From NCBI RefSeq assembly GCF_003012705.1, contig NZ_PXYL01000008.1, forward strand, positions 1-64,000: a DNA stretch of 64,000 nt. The letters run 5' to 3'. Positions 10,201-16,214 of this stretch are shown here, in pieces; the stretch's first letter is position 1, and each line of letters starts with the position of its first letter. Below the pieces are notes generated by a model. That model was not told the DNA's origin and did not search any database. It worked only from the letters and a program-made list of their open reading frames with translations. Source of the stretch: Pseudaminobacter soli (ex Li et al. 2025). GTDB lineage: Bacteria > Pseudomonadota > Alphaproteobacteria > Rhizobiales > Rhizobiaceae. A program made the position numbers and the translations under genes.

Positions 10201-11001
10201 CATATGAGCCGCTGGGCTGGCCAGACGGTCGCCAACTTCATCCCGTTCTCAGCGGCCCTCCGTCAGGTCAACCCCGACCCGTACTTGAGGGAGGCCCGTG
10301 ACGTTACCGATAAGGTGATGGCCACGATCCCCGGCCTGTCTGAGAAGGTGCCCGCGCGGTACGACTGGGCGGGAGACCCGATGCTCACCCGCAAGGGCCT
10401 TTGGACTTCCGATGAGGACAGCGTTGTGGACCGTGAAGTCCAGCGCCTCGCCCTCGAAGGTGGGTCCACAATCGTCCGCCCTCAGCCGGTGCATGATGGA
10501 GTTGACCTCCGGGATGTCACCATGGCGGACGGCAAGAATGCCTATGAGGCCTACCAGCAGCTTTCCGGTAGGCCGTCGCCTAAGGTCCTTCCCCTGAAGA
10601 GGGTGGTGGCGAGGCGGGTGCAGTCGGAGAGCTATAAGCGTGCCCCTGACGGCGATGCGGCAACCAAGGGCACCAAGCTCTGGATACTGCACGATGTCAC
10701 CTCACGCTATCGTAGCATCGCCCTCAAACGCCTGAAGCGTGACCCTGTGGTCCGAGAGGCGTTCCTGAGGGAGACCATGCGGGTGAGAGCTGCCTATGCG
10801 GCGGCCCGTCCCATCCAGCCAGAGAGGCCCTCCATCGGGAAGATAGGGGACAGCTTCGGGGTGGACCTTAAGGCACTCTTGGGGCCGGCACCTCAAGCGG
10901 CGGCTAAGCCCTTTTCGGCGAGGAGCAACAGTGGGGCCAATCTTGATCCCGGTATGGGACCGGTAGCGAAACCGGAAAGCAGCGGGAAAAAGATGCAATG
11001 A
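7225..11001 (+). CDS. 1258-aa phage-like protein, candidate internal virion or ejection protein
   Basis: By far the largest gene of the element. It has no signal peptide. Residues 115-185 are Gly/Ala-rich and amphipathic (SAGIGQFAVGMIGLGKARW). Residues 260-320 form a Pro/Thr/Ala-rich linker. Near 590-606 is NNLVSGPKTQLINMLTNS, a GPKT...N..(S/T)N pattern that I associate with large phage virion-associated proteins. A hydrophobic stretch (GTLFMGYAAYLVSNG) lies near 868. The C-terminal 150 residues are basic, with Pro-rich ends. Size, membrane-active look and pairing with a smaller upstream gene recall the gp15/gp16 ejection proteins of T7-like podophages, but no lysozyme or transglycosylase motif is visible. 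A large polyvalent phage protein is the alternative. The gene is certain, the function is not. Confidence 0.75.
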   Translation: MDQAEFERLLANVKPATAPVTEGGPQLDTEALASMAEQAGLTPPKPDATQLDAQGLRPDGTSYSQPPAQEPALADPSSTDAVAGGALKGVFETKDFLFGDTLPDDRSEFRKSVEDTVDLRRQQSIVDGFSAGIGQFAVGMIGLGKARWIAKGLPWVGRGLGAIEATRKGRVALESAKAATVGAVAFDPHEERLSNLIQGTPLANPLNAWLAADPSDSAAEGRVKAALESIGLDAAILGTFMAGTKIWKALRKGDTAAAERLAAEFETSVAKETEAERSAEQGAVAPPANPDSAGSTSTTPTAEAPQATPLSQAGAVDVQVVSNPTEAAQAAGVETPLPSAKPRIKFSDEDTAAVLSGMEADADAMTKHGGWYQAVEAGHTFGKGDGIPYVKLNSDADVDDFMARVVDAAEERLDSMKGGDVLSDERVTKLVDQRVALFDDDPALLLGQIQKAGKDASHMVAEMEAGYLLSARMFQDTYALANRIRMGDFAEFGGKEAAVDELKKRLSLAASVYGSARSITSNAARSVRRMRGDFKLKPEDVAKLKELDGDQLAELLVSTQGSPRNIAKLANPSMWTKAVDFGQFLLINNLVSGPKTQLINMLTNSYMVGARPLERILGSVIGAAKGDAPSRAILQESVKQYAYMGTSLGEAFTLARKAFMLNDSVLSPHRSEMWRGMQTGAPNAVPVRSWKPWDSVPNVLHNALQIATNTVGMPTRALGTVDELVKQTVYRSTVMARAHMEAVKQGAESGLEGDGLKSFVQSFVRDKLDKAFDAEGRGVDAGALREANIATFQQELLAGTWGRTVHQAVGNHPELRLVLPFVKTPANVLRYGWKLTPGLNAFQKEFRDMWLGRMGREQQAQAYGQMATGTLFMGYAAYLVSNGTITGAGPSDYKAQAELKATGWQPYSIVFENADGSKTYVPYGRYDPIAIPFGIIADIQDAIHNMGEGGEEDAGVASAIGGLSLALAKQFTSKTYLSGLGDALDAIMEPDRHMSRWAGQTVANFIPFSAALRQVNPDPYLREARDVTDKVMATIPGLSEKVPARYDWAGDPMLTRKGLWTSDEDSVVDREVQRLALEGGSTIVRPQPVHDGVDLRDVTMADGKNAYEAYQQLSGRPSPKVLPLKRVVARRVQSESYKRAPDGDAATKGTKLWILHDVTSRYRSIALKRLKRDPVVREAFLRETMRVRAAYAAARPIQPERPSIGKIGDSFGVDLKALLGPAPQAAAKPFSARSNSGANLDPGMGPVAKPESSGKKMQ

Positions 11002-11090
11002 CGGATGCTATGGGGAATGCGCTTCGCGTAGGCGATAAGGTGGCCCTGACATAACGCCGTTGACGGAATGAAACAGCTTGAAAGGGGGCG
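10998..11090 (+). pseudogene. decayed duplicate of the downstream small gene
   Basis: ATG 10998 (overlapping the previous stop) reads MTDAMGNALRVGDKVALT and stops at 11054. This matches the N-terminus of the 86-aa protein downstream (FGFALSVGDIVTW: shared G.AL.VGD.V). The DNA after the stop (ACATAACGC, then CAGCTTGAAA) matches the 3' end of that same gene. It is therefore an internally deleted and frameshifted copy, or an 18-residue peptide derived from it. Confidence 0.5.
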
Positions 11091-11180
11091 CGGCGGGGAA
11101 ACCTTCTGCGCCCTTCGCTTCTTGGGCTCCACGGGCCGCAAAGGCGATACCAGAGCGCAGACAGCGAGGATCACCAAACG

Positions 11181-11441
11181 ATGATGGGCAAAGACTCTTT
11201 CGGCTTCGCTCTCAGCGTTGGGGACATCGTAACGTGGTCCGTTCAGGTTGGAAGCACCACAGTGACCCCCGGCTACTTGCGAGTTGGGCAGGTGGTGGCG
11301 CTGCTCGAAGAGGGTGTTGCCCTTCAGCCCTTCCTCCTCAAACGCCGTAGAGGCGTCCGCGTGCTGCCTCCAAGTGCCGTGGCCAAGCTTCACATAACGC
11401 GGCAGCAGCTTGAAAAGAGCTTGGGCCCGCAGCAGCCATAA
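11181..11441 (+). CDS. small hypothetical protein of the element
   Basis: An 86-aa protein. The N-terminal half (GFALSVGDIVTWSVQVGS, YLRVGQVVALLEEG) looks like a small all-beta barrel. The C-terminal tail is basic (LLKRRRGVRV) and ends in a short helix (ITRQQLEKSL). It stands last in the rightward phage-like cluster, just before a terminator. A broken paralogue lies immediately upstream. The start is ATG 11181, or the next codon ATG 11184; the upstream context AGCGAGGATCACC is a moderate ribosome-binding site. No family recognised. Confidence 0.6.
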   Translation: MMGKDSFGFALSVGDIVTWSVQVGSTTVTPGYLRVGQVVALLEEGVALQPFLLKRRRGVRVLPPSAVAKLHITRQQLEKSLGPQQP

Positions 11442-11444
11442 CTC

Positions 11445-11477
11445 AGAGGGAGCCTTCGGGCTCTCTCTGTGTGTTTT
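11445..11477 (+). terminator. rho-independent terminator of the phage-like cluster
   Basis: CAGAGGGAGCC pairs with GGCTCTCTCTG (one G-T mismatch) around a tiny TTC loop, followed by GTGTTTTC. It begins four bases after the stop of the 86-aa gene, so it closes the 6.5-11.4 kb transcription unit. Confidence 0.75.
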
Positions 11478-11523
11478 CTCGCCGTAAGTACCACTGAGGG
11501 AAATTCCTCAAGGAAATCAATGA

Positions 11524-11544
11524 AAGTTACCCCATACTATATGA
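11524..11544 (+). promoter_or_regulatory. T7-family-like phage promoter motif, copy 2
   Basis: AGTTACCCCATACTATATGA: one mismatch in 21 bp from the copy at 6443-6463, and it carries a full ACTATA at the -6 to -1 equivalent. It lies 47 bp after the terminator and points into a stretch without a rightward gene, so it may drive a noncoding RNA, or mark an end or origin region as the terminal promoters of T7 do. Confidence 0.5.
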
Positions 11545-11567
11545 CGGGGGCCCTCCGGGTGTGCTTT

Positions 11568-11590
11568 AGAGTTACTGCATACTGCATAGA
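11568..11590 (+). promoter_or_regulatory. T7-family-like phage promoter motif, degenerate copy 3
   Basis: AGTTACTGCATACTGCATAG keeps AGTTAC and CATACT but has GCATA where copy 2 has ATATA. It contains a tandem ACTGCAT. It lies 24 bp after copy 2 in the same orientation. Confidence 0.35.
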
Positions 11591-11858
11591 CCCCTCCAAC
11601 CTCCACTCTCCATAAAGGAGGGCAACGGGGTCACTTGCATTACTGCCCTCAAAGGCACCCGCTTGGACACTTGGCGGCACCCCTCGCGCACACTTTCATG
11701 CCCACCCACCTGGCAACCCATCCACTAGGTGGCCATGGGCTACGAGGGAGGGAAGGGAGATACCGACCTAGTAAGGTGGCCAGTAAGGCAGGCATGATGG
11801 GAAATGAGGCGGCCACCCCCGCGAGATACAATCATTGCCTGCCAACTTGGTCACCTTA
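11591..11858. other. noncoding stretch behind the promoter-like motifs
   Basis: No convincing gene. A 112-codon open frame (11635-11973) has no ribosome-binding site, odd composition (His/Pro/Gly-rich), and runs into the opposite-strand DUF6680 gene. The sequence is rich in CCTCC/GGAGG blocks (11594-11625) and short GG(T/A)GGC repeats. It could hold a noncoding RNA, an end or packaging-type site, or nothing functional. Confidence 0.4.
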
Positions 11859-12446
11859 TCAATTGCCGGCTGGAGGTGCCGTGTCTTTGATGGCTGGGGC
11901 AGGCGGAAAAGGGTTTTGTGCAGTCGGCTGCATCGGGGTCACGGGAAGCGCTATCCGCCCCTGTAACATCTGATTTAGCAATGTCATGTTGTGCCGCTGG
12001 AGGTCTTGGTCATCAGTCCAGCCGCGCGGCCCGTAGGATAGGCGTTCAAGATCACGGCGGTCATACGAATAGCCAAGCTCCCTTCCCATCTCGTGCAACA
12101 GGTCCATCAGCAAGTCATTTCGCTGCTCACTGAAACGGTCGTGTTCATCTGGATTTGGCATAGGAGAGAAGAGGTGGTTGATATAGGTCCGTAACGCGCC
12201 CGTAACGGGGCGACATCCGTAAAATTCAAGGTCCACGAGATTAAGAGCCCCCACATGCATTGGGTCTAGTCGGGCCTTACGTGTGCGCATAAGGTCTCGA
12301 AACACTTCCAAACGTCTTTGTCGCTTCTCTGCCCATTGCCGCTGAAATCTATCCGCTGCAACAGCCAAAATTGGGCCAAGCACGATGGCCGCAATAGTAA
12401 CGAGATCAACCCAACGCAGTCCCAGGAACAAGTCCTCTCGCATCAT
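11859..12446 (-). CDS. DUF6680-like single-pass membrane protein
   Basis: A 195-aa protein. One N-terminal membrane helix (WVDLVTIAAIVLGPILAVAA, about residues 12-31) is followed at once by a basic stretch (RFQRQWAEKRQRR). This predicts a short periplasmic N-terminus and a cytoplasmic body. The segment RDLMRTRKARLDPMHVGAL, then NLVDLEFYG, matches my memory of the DUF6680 family, whose function is unknown. The C-terminal 30 residues are Pro-rich. Its start overlaps the stop of the GrlR-like gene by four bases (ATGA), so the two form a coupled operon. Such small membrane-anchored proteins are often effectors in defence cassettes, which is only a contextual guess here. Confidence 0.72.
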   Translation of the reverse strand: MMREDLFLGLRWVDLVTIAAIVLGPILAVAADRFQRQWAEKRQRRLEVFRDLMRTRKARLDPMHVGALNLVDLEFYGCRPVTGALRTYINHLFSPMPNPDEHDRFSEQRNDLLMDLLHEMGRELGYSYDRRDLERLSYGPRGWTDDQDLQRHNMTLLNQMLQGRIALPVTPMQPTAQNPFPPAPAIKDTAPPAGN

Positions 12447-12799
12447 AGCTCCCGAAGCTTTTGGAATTTCGCATTGATAGGCCCTATCAGCGTGTCAATT
12501 CTGAAAGTGTCCTCACGATCTAACCGAACAGGCAAGCGCAGCGGTACGTCAATCGTAATGGGCTCGCTCATGGCCGATGCCCCCGTGATCGATTGGTTGC
12601 CGATTGAGAGTGAAAACTTGATGATCGCGTCAACATTCAGCCCGTCTTGCGTCGGCGAAAATGTGCCATCGTAGGTGCCGCCTCCGGCATCCGCACCACT
12701 AACCACCCCGTCCTTGAAGAGAAACATGGCGATTGAGTTGCCATAGGTGCCCGTAAAGAAAGCCAAGTAAATCCCGTTTATAGAATCAGTGTTCGTCAC
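12443..12799 (-). CDS. GrlR-like small beta-barrel protein
   Basis: A 118-aa protein. The GTG at 12799 (reading VTNTDSINGIYLAFF) is chosen because AGAGGG lies six bases before it; the open frame extends to 12844 without such a site. The pattern NGIYLAFFTG, then FLFKDGVVSGAD, then GGTYDGTFSP, resembles the GrlR-like fold (x-G-x-Y-x-v-x-F, G-x-x-x-G-x-D, Y-x-G-x-x). That family is known from a negative regulator of type III secretion but is also found as orphan proteins. It is first in a two-gene operon with the DUF6680-like membrane protein. No type III secretion genes are present, so a regulatory or sensor role for its partner is the simplest idea. Confidence 0.6.
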   Translation of the reverse strand: MTNTDSINGIYLAFFTGTYGNSIAMFLFKDGVVSGADAGGGTYDGTFSPTQDGLNVDAIIKFSLSIGNQSITGASAMSEPITIDVPLRLPVRLDREDTFRIDTLIGPINAKFQKLREL

Positions 12800-13135
12800 G
12801 CTTTTCCCTCTACAGGTTTCATCCTCGGAACAAAAAAAGAACACACATCTCGCGCATCAGCAACACGACCTGAACCCCGCAAGCAACGATATCCAATGAA
12901 AATTGGGGTCACCCATGCGAGACATACTCAACGTGGGGGCTGAGCCGACCGTTCCCCCCGTACCACCCCTCAGTTGGCCATTTCGGTGGCCCAGCGTCCC
13001 GCTGCCTGGTCCTCACGCCGTCCCATCAGGGCAACACGACATGCGCTGTGAGGCAGGAGATTGGCACCGTAGAGAAGCGTGACCTTTGCACCAAGCTGCA
13101 CCATACTGACGCAGACTTGAAGGGGGAGAGATGCT
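12800..13135. other. intergenic region between divergent cargo genes
   Basis: 336 bp between the leftward GrlR-like operon and the rightward deoxyribosyltransferase-like gene; it must hold both promoters. ACCATACTGACG near 13100 faintly resembles the CATACT core of the promoter-like motif but lacks its TATA part. No gene recognised. Confidence 0.4.
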
Positions 13136-14131
13136 TTGACCGATCCATGTGCAATTTGGAGGGCTCGCACTTTCGATAGCGGGCGTTCTGGCGACCGCCT
13201 CCAATTTGACAGTCCACGAGCTGGCGGAGCTTATGAAATCACGGGGTCGGCGAAGGCTATGCTTGCTTTTCTGGATGATCGACAGAAAGCCCGCCTAACC
13301 TCGTGGCTGGTGGATCAGCATCAAGCCGGTAGTGAGTGGCCCTTGGTAACTTCGACAGAGGTTGAGAATGCCAAATCGGCCCCCCCTCTAACCCTGACGG
13401 AACGCCGCGATAGACTCCTGAAAATGGTGTCGGAACAAACACCGACCCTAGGGAAAGGAATGCGATACTATGCGCAGGTGATCGCCATATCTCCCGGTGC
13501 CCCGCCGCCCGCCAACTCACATTGGGCGAATCATGACGCGCTTTTGGCGGCCACCGAGTCAATCGAGATTCGAGAGGTGAAGGCGCTTATCAAGTTTGCT
13601 CGGGAGCAGGGTCTCCTAGTTGATGACACGGGCGGCCTCTCACTCACCTTCGATGGTCACACCCATCTGGAGAAGCTGCGCGAACGGCCCAGGAACTCGC
13701 ATCAGGCGTTCGTTGCAATGTGGTTTGGGCCGGAAGTTGCGGCAGCATACGAGGAGGCAATAGCCCCGGCCATCGTGGACTCAGGCTACCGCCCTATCAG
13801 GATCGACCAGAAGGAACATAACAACAAGATTGACGACGAAATCATTGCGGAAATTAGGCGCTCCCGCTTTGTTGTCGCGGATTTCACCTGTGGCCTAGTC
13901 GGAGAAGGACAAGACAAGACGGCGGTTCCCCGTGGTGGGGTCTACTACGAAGCAGGCTATGCGCAAGGCTTGGGAATCCCAGTAATCTGGACGTGCCGCG
14001 AGGATCACATAAATCACGTCCATTTTGACACCCGCCAATTCAACCACATCACCTGGCGAACCCCAGCGGAACTCCGGTCCAAGTTACGCAACCGCATAGG
14101 CGCGGTCCTTGGAGACGGTCCACTGAAATAG
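13136..14131 (+). CDS. nucleoside 2-deoxyribosyltransferase-fold protein, candidate defence effector
   Basis: A 331-aa cytoplasmic protein. TTG 13136 is the start; GGGGGAG lies about 8 bases upstream, and the nearby ATG 13131 stops at once. Residues 1-180 are poorly characterised, with a helical section at 140-185. Residues 190-330 form a Rossmann-like nucleoside-deoxyribosyltransferase-type domain: FVAMWF (192-197), the NNKIDDEII segment (229-237), FVVADF (245-250), and GGVYYEAGYAQGLG (267-280), where Glu272 sits at the catalytic position of the fold. It ends with IPVIWTCR and an HFDTRQFNHI motif. Members of this fold cleave N-glycosidic bonds, and relatives act as nucleotide- or NAD-degrading effectors. 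It stands alone, without other nucleotide-salvage genes, which favours a defence role. Confidence 0.75.
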   Translation: MTDPCAIWRARTFDSGRSGDRLQFDSPRAGGAYEITGSAKAMLAFLDDRQKARLTSWLVDQHQAGSEWPLVTSTEVENAKSAPPLTLTERRDRLLKMVSEQTPTLGKGMRYYAQVIAISPGAPPPANSHWANHDALLAATESIEIREVKALIKFAREQGLLVDDTGGLSLTFDGHTHLEKLRERPRNSHQAFVAMWFGPEVAAAYEEAIAPAIVDSGYRPIRIDQKEHNNKIDDEIIAEIRRSRFVVADFTCGLVGEGQDKTAVPRGGVYYEAGYAQGLGIPVIWTCREDHINHVHFDTRQFNHITWRTPAELRSKLRNRIGAVLGDGPLK

Positions 14132-14207
14132 CGCCGGAAAAGCTCATTCACGGCCACACCGTCTCACTAGGGCAAGCCCATGTGAGTCCCCTTAAGGTCG
14201 GCCATTT

Positions 14208-14267
14208 AAGTCTCACACAAATAGTCTCTTGACAGATTGCCGCTAAGTCTCACAATATAGTCTCACA
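14208..14267 (+). promoter_or_regulatory. repeat-studded promoter of the 14.3-15.5 kb operon
   Basis: (A/T)AGTCTCACA occurs at 14208, 14245 and 14258, with a degenerate TAGTCTCTT at 14222 and a weaker GTCTCACT at 14161. A -35-like TTGACA (14229-14234) with ACAATA 17 bp later (14252-14257) lies among them, so the repeats surround and overlap the promoter. This is the layout of a multi-site operator for a repressor, or of iterons. The cognate protein is not identifiable. Confidence 0.6.
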
Positions 14268-14316
14268 TGGTTGGCGCAATTGTGCGCTTGCCGGGTTACG
14301 TGAGGAGACTGCCGAC

Positions 14317-14715
14317 ATGCATCTTTCCCTTGTTCCCAAGAGAACGCCTTTCAGCTTCGAAGCCGACCACAGCACACCCATTCCTGCAGATGCTCTTGCC
14401 CTCTTTGCGGAGGATGAGCCGGGACCCGAGACGCCACACGGCCTGGGCGACCTCCGCCACCGTTTCAGCGATCTAGAAGGGGGTGGTCACGGCAGCTTTT
14501 CGGTTAACCTAGCGGACCTCAGGCCGGCATATGGCGGGACGGTAGTGGCCCTCGTCACGCCACACTACGCCCGCACTAAGATTGGCGAAGTGTTTGCTGC
14601 ATGGCGGGCTGACAGATCGTCGCGCCAACCCTACGCCTTGAAGATATCCGAGCCATTGGTTGCGGAAATCGGGGAAGAAATACTTGTTAAACTTTCGCCC
14701 GAAGGAGGCGAATAG
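14317..14715 (+). CDS. hypothetical protein, first gene of the recombinase operon
   Basis: A 132-aa soluble, acidic protein with no recognised family. ATG 14317 follows GAGGAG. Residues 1-50 are loosely structured (PFSFEADHSTPIPADALALF); residues 60-130 look like an alpha/beta domain (GSFSVNLADLRPAYGGTVVALVTPHY). It is preceded by the AGTCTCACA-repeat promoter and followed after two bases by the 73-aa gene. Being the first gene behind a multi-operator promoter, it may be part of the element's control circuit, but no helix-turn-helix is evident. Confidence 0.6.
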   Translation: MHLSLVPKRTPFSFEADHSTPIPADALALFAEDEPGPETPHGLGDLRHRFSDLEGGGHGSFSVNLADLRPAYGGTVVALVTPHYARTKIGEVFAAWRADRSSRQPYALKISEPLVAEIGEEILVKLSPEGGE

Positions 14716-14717
14716 CC

Positions 14718-14939
14718 ATGAAACACCAGCCAACGCTCAAATTCGCATTCAAGGCGAGCAGGGAAGGCTTCGGGACAATCGTTATCGCCAGCTTGCATCA
14801 GGGCCGGCGCGGCATCTGGCATGAAGCGATCTTTTCACCGGAGAGCGGCGACGAGGTGATTAAGGCATTTTGCAAGCTCGCCCCTGAGGTTTTTCCCGAG
14901 TCGAAACCTCTTTCGCCCAGCCAGTTCAAATGGCGATGA
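14718..14939 (+). CDS. small hypothetical protein
   Basis: A 73-aa protein. ATG 14718 follows AGGAGG (14702-14707), which lies inside the end of the previous gene, so translation is coupled. The sequence is a compact beta-rich domain (FGTIVIASLHQGRRGIWHEAIF) followed by a helix (GDEVIKAFCKLAPEVF). No family recognised. It lies between the 132-aa gene and the serine recombinase and is probably co-transcribed with both. Confidence 0.6.
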   Translation: MKHQPTLKFAFKASREGFGTIVIASLHQGRRGIWHEAIFSPESGDEVIKAFCKLAPEVFPESKPLSPSQFKWR

Positions 14940-14969
14940 GCAACGCTGGCCAATCGGAGACCAACCAAG

Positions 14970-15542
14970 ATGACCAATAGCGCACTTGTTGGCTACGCCC
15001 GCACCTCCACCACCGACCAAAAGGCAGGGCTCGCGGCCCAGCTTCGAGACCTGGAACAAGCGGGCTGCACTAAGATATTCCGCGAGGAGCTTTCTTCCGT
15101 GGCCGCCACGCGCCCCCAGCTTGAGGCTGCCATTGAGTGGGTGCGAGAGGGCGACACGCTCGTAGTCACGAAGCTGGACCGCCTGGCTCGCTCGGTGGCA
15201 GACCTTGTATCGATCACGGAGGAACTTCGGAGGAAAGGCGTTGGGCTTCGCATCCTAGCCATGAACCTCGACACCTCCACCCCTACCGGCAAGCTCATGC
15301 TCAACTTGCTGGGGTCCATCGCGGAGTTTGAGCGCGAGCTTATGCTAGAGCGCCAGCGGGAAGGCATCGCGAAGGCTAAGGTGGATGGCAAATACAAAGG
15401 CAGGCAGCCCACGGCCCGCGCAAAGGCGGAGGAGGTTATGCAGCTTCGGGCGGAGGGAAAGTCCGCGAATGACATTGTGGCGGCATTGGGGATCAGCCGG
15501 GCAAGTGTCTTTCGGATATTGGCCGAGGCAGATCGAACGTAA
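14970..15542 (+). CDS. serine recombinase (resolvase/invertase family)
   Basis: A 190-aa small serine recombinase. The catalytic domain begins ALVGYARTST, with the nucleophile serine in that motif (YARxS, here YARTS). It continues with VVTKLDRLARSVADL and FERELMLERQREGI, all family signatures. A C-terminal helix-turn-helix follows (SANDIVAALGISRASVFRIL, 160-182). The length equals Tn3-type resolvases and Gin/Hin-like invertases. No transposase, inverted-repeat transposon ends or invertible segment was found nearby, so its role (dimer resolution, inversion or excision help) is open. It is the third gene of the operon starting at 14317. Confidence 0.93.
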   Translation: MTNSALVGYARTSTTDQKAGLAAQLRDLEQAGCTKIFREELSSVAATRPQLEAAIEWVREGDTLVVTKLDRLARSVADLVSITEELRRKGVGLRILAMNLDTSTPTGKLMLNLLGSIAEFERELMLERQREGIAKAKVDGKYKGRQPTARAKAEEVMQLRAEGKSANDIVAALGISRASVFRILAEADRT

Positions 15543-15792
15543 CGGGCAGGGCTGGCATCAAACTACAAGTTCTAATCTGTAACCGCAGCAGCCATTTGGC
15601 CCCGGCGCAGATGGGGCTGTATTCTATGAAACGAAGAAAGCCCGCCGCATCGAGACGGCAGGCGGGCGATGTGCCAGACATGGAGTGATCCGCAAGAGTG
15701 GCGGCGGCTCCCGAAAGAATGCTGCGGCCCAGAGGCTGCCTTGCAGAGAAGCTCGTATTCTGCGACTCAGGTAATGGATATTTCCGGCAGGG
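15543..15792. other. intergenic region behind the recombinase
   Basis: 250 bp without a convincing gene. It contains the hairpin at 15640-15667; a 60-codon open frame (15669-15851) lacks a ribosome-binding site and overlaps the next gene. Confidence 0.4.
15640..15667 (-). terminator. hairpin, terminator-like on the minus strand
   Basis: GCCCGCC and GGCGGGC flank an inner GC-rich stem. A T-rich tail (CTTTCTTC) follows only when read leftward, so it is a better terminator against leftward transcription; rightward it would act by structure only. Confidence 0.45.
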
Positions 15793-16185
15793 GTGGACAA
15801 AACCTTGGGTATAGCCTGTACGCTCGGAATTGGGCTGACGCTGGACGTTGAATTTCAGATCACCCGCGAGTTTTCCCTTCGTCCTACGCGCCTTGACTGC
15901 GACTTTCGGCAGTTGGAGGGATTGGCCGACACCCAGCGAACTTACGGCTTCCTTTGCTCGCTAGCCCCGCATGTCACATTCGAGTTGGACGTGGACGGCG
16001 ACACGTCACAGGAGGCTGTTATCAACGCCTGGAATTCGCAATGGGTGTTTGTCCATCTCTCGATCATCGGCAGACATCCGCTGTTCGGCCCCTTTGGCCG
16101 CGTGGGAGACCGTCTGACCGTTCAAGACATGCGTATCTATCCAGCTGCTTTTTGGGAGCCTAGGCCCTTTCCAAGAACGAACTAG
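15793..16185 (+). CDS. N-terminal half of a frameshifted HEPN protein
   Basis: A 130-aa reading frame from GTG 15793, the only possible start after the in-frame stop at 15772. It is beta-rich (LDVEFQITREFSLRP, HVTFELDVDG, WVFVHLSIIG), like the N-terminal domain that precedes Apea-type HEPN domains. The frame stops at 16185, but the frame of the HEPN domain is open from 16164 and reads ALSKNELAQCAEDHAGFMNL directly into it. The two halves therefore look like one gene of about 265 codons interrupted by a one-base shift between 16164 and 16182. The ribosome-binding site is weak. Confidence 0.55.
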   Translation: MDKTLGIACTLGIGLTLDVEFQITREFSLRPTRLDCDFRQLEGLADTQRTYGFLCSLAPHVTFELDVDGDTSQEAVINAWNSQWVFVHLSIIGRHPLFGPFGRVGDRLTVQDMRIYPAAFWEPRPFPRTN

Positions 16186-16214
16186 CTCAATGCGCGGAAG
16201 ATCACGCCGGATTT

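Noticed and set aside
11635-11973. 112-codon rightward reading frame in the element
   Set aside because: No ribosome-binding site, composition like random GC-rich DNA, and its end overlaps the well-supported DUF6680 gene on the other strand.
13095-13113. T7-like promoter motif before the deoxyribosyltransferase-like gene (CACCATACTGACG)
   Set aside because: Keeps CATACT but not the TATA block or TTAC; too weak to annotate.
14159-14267. CRISPR array
   Set aside because: Repeats are only 9-10 bp with short irregular spacing and lie on a promoter; no cas genes.
15619-15635. Fourth T7-like promoter motif (TATTCTATGAAAC)
   Set aside because: Matches only the 3' part of the motif and lacks the TTAC block.
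16161-16185. Programmed -1 frameshift site in the HEPN gene
   Set aside because: CCCTTTC occurs, but not in the reading phase of a standard slippery heptamer, and no downstream pseudoknot is evident; simple mutation is at least as likely.
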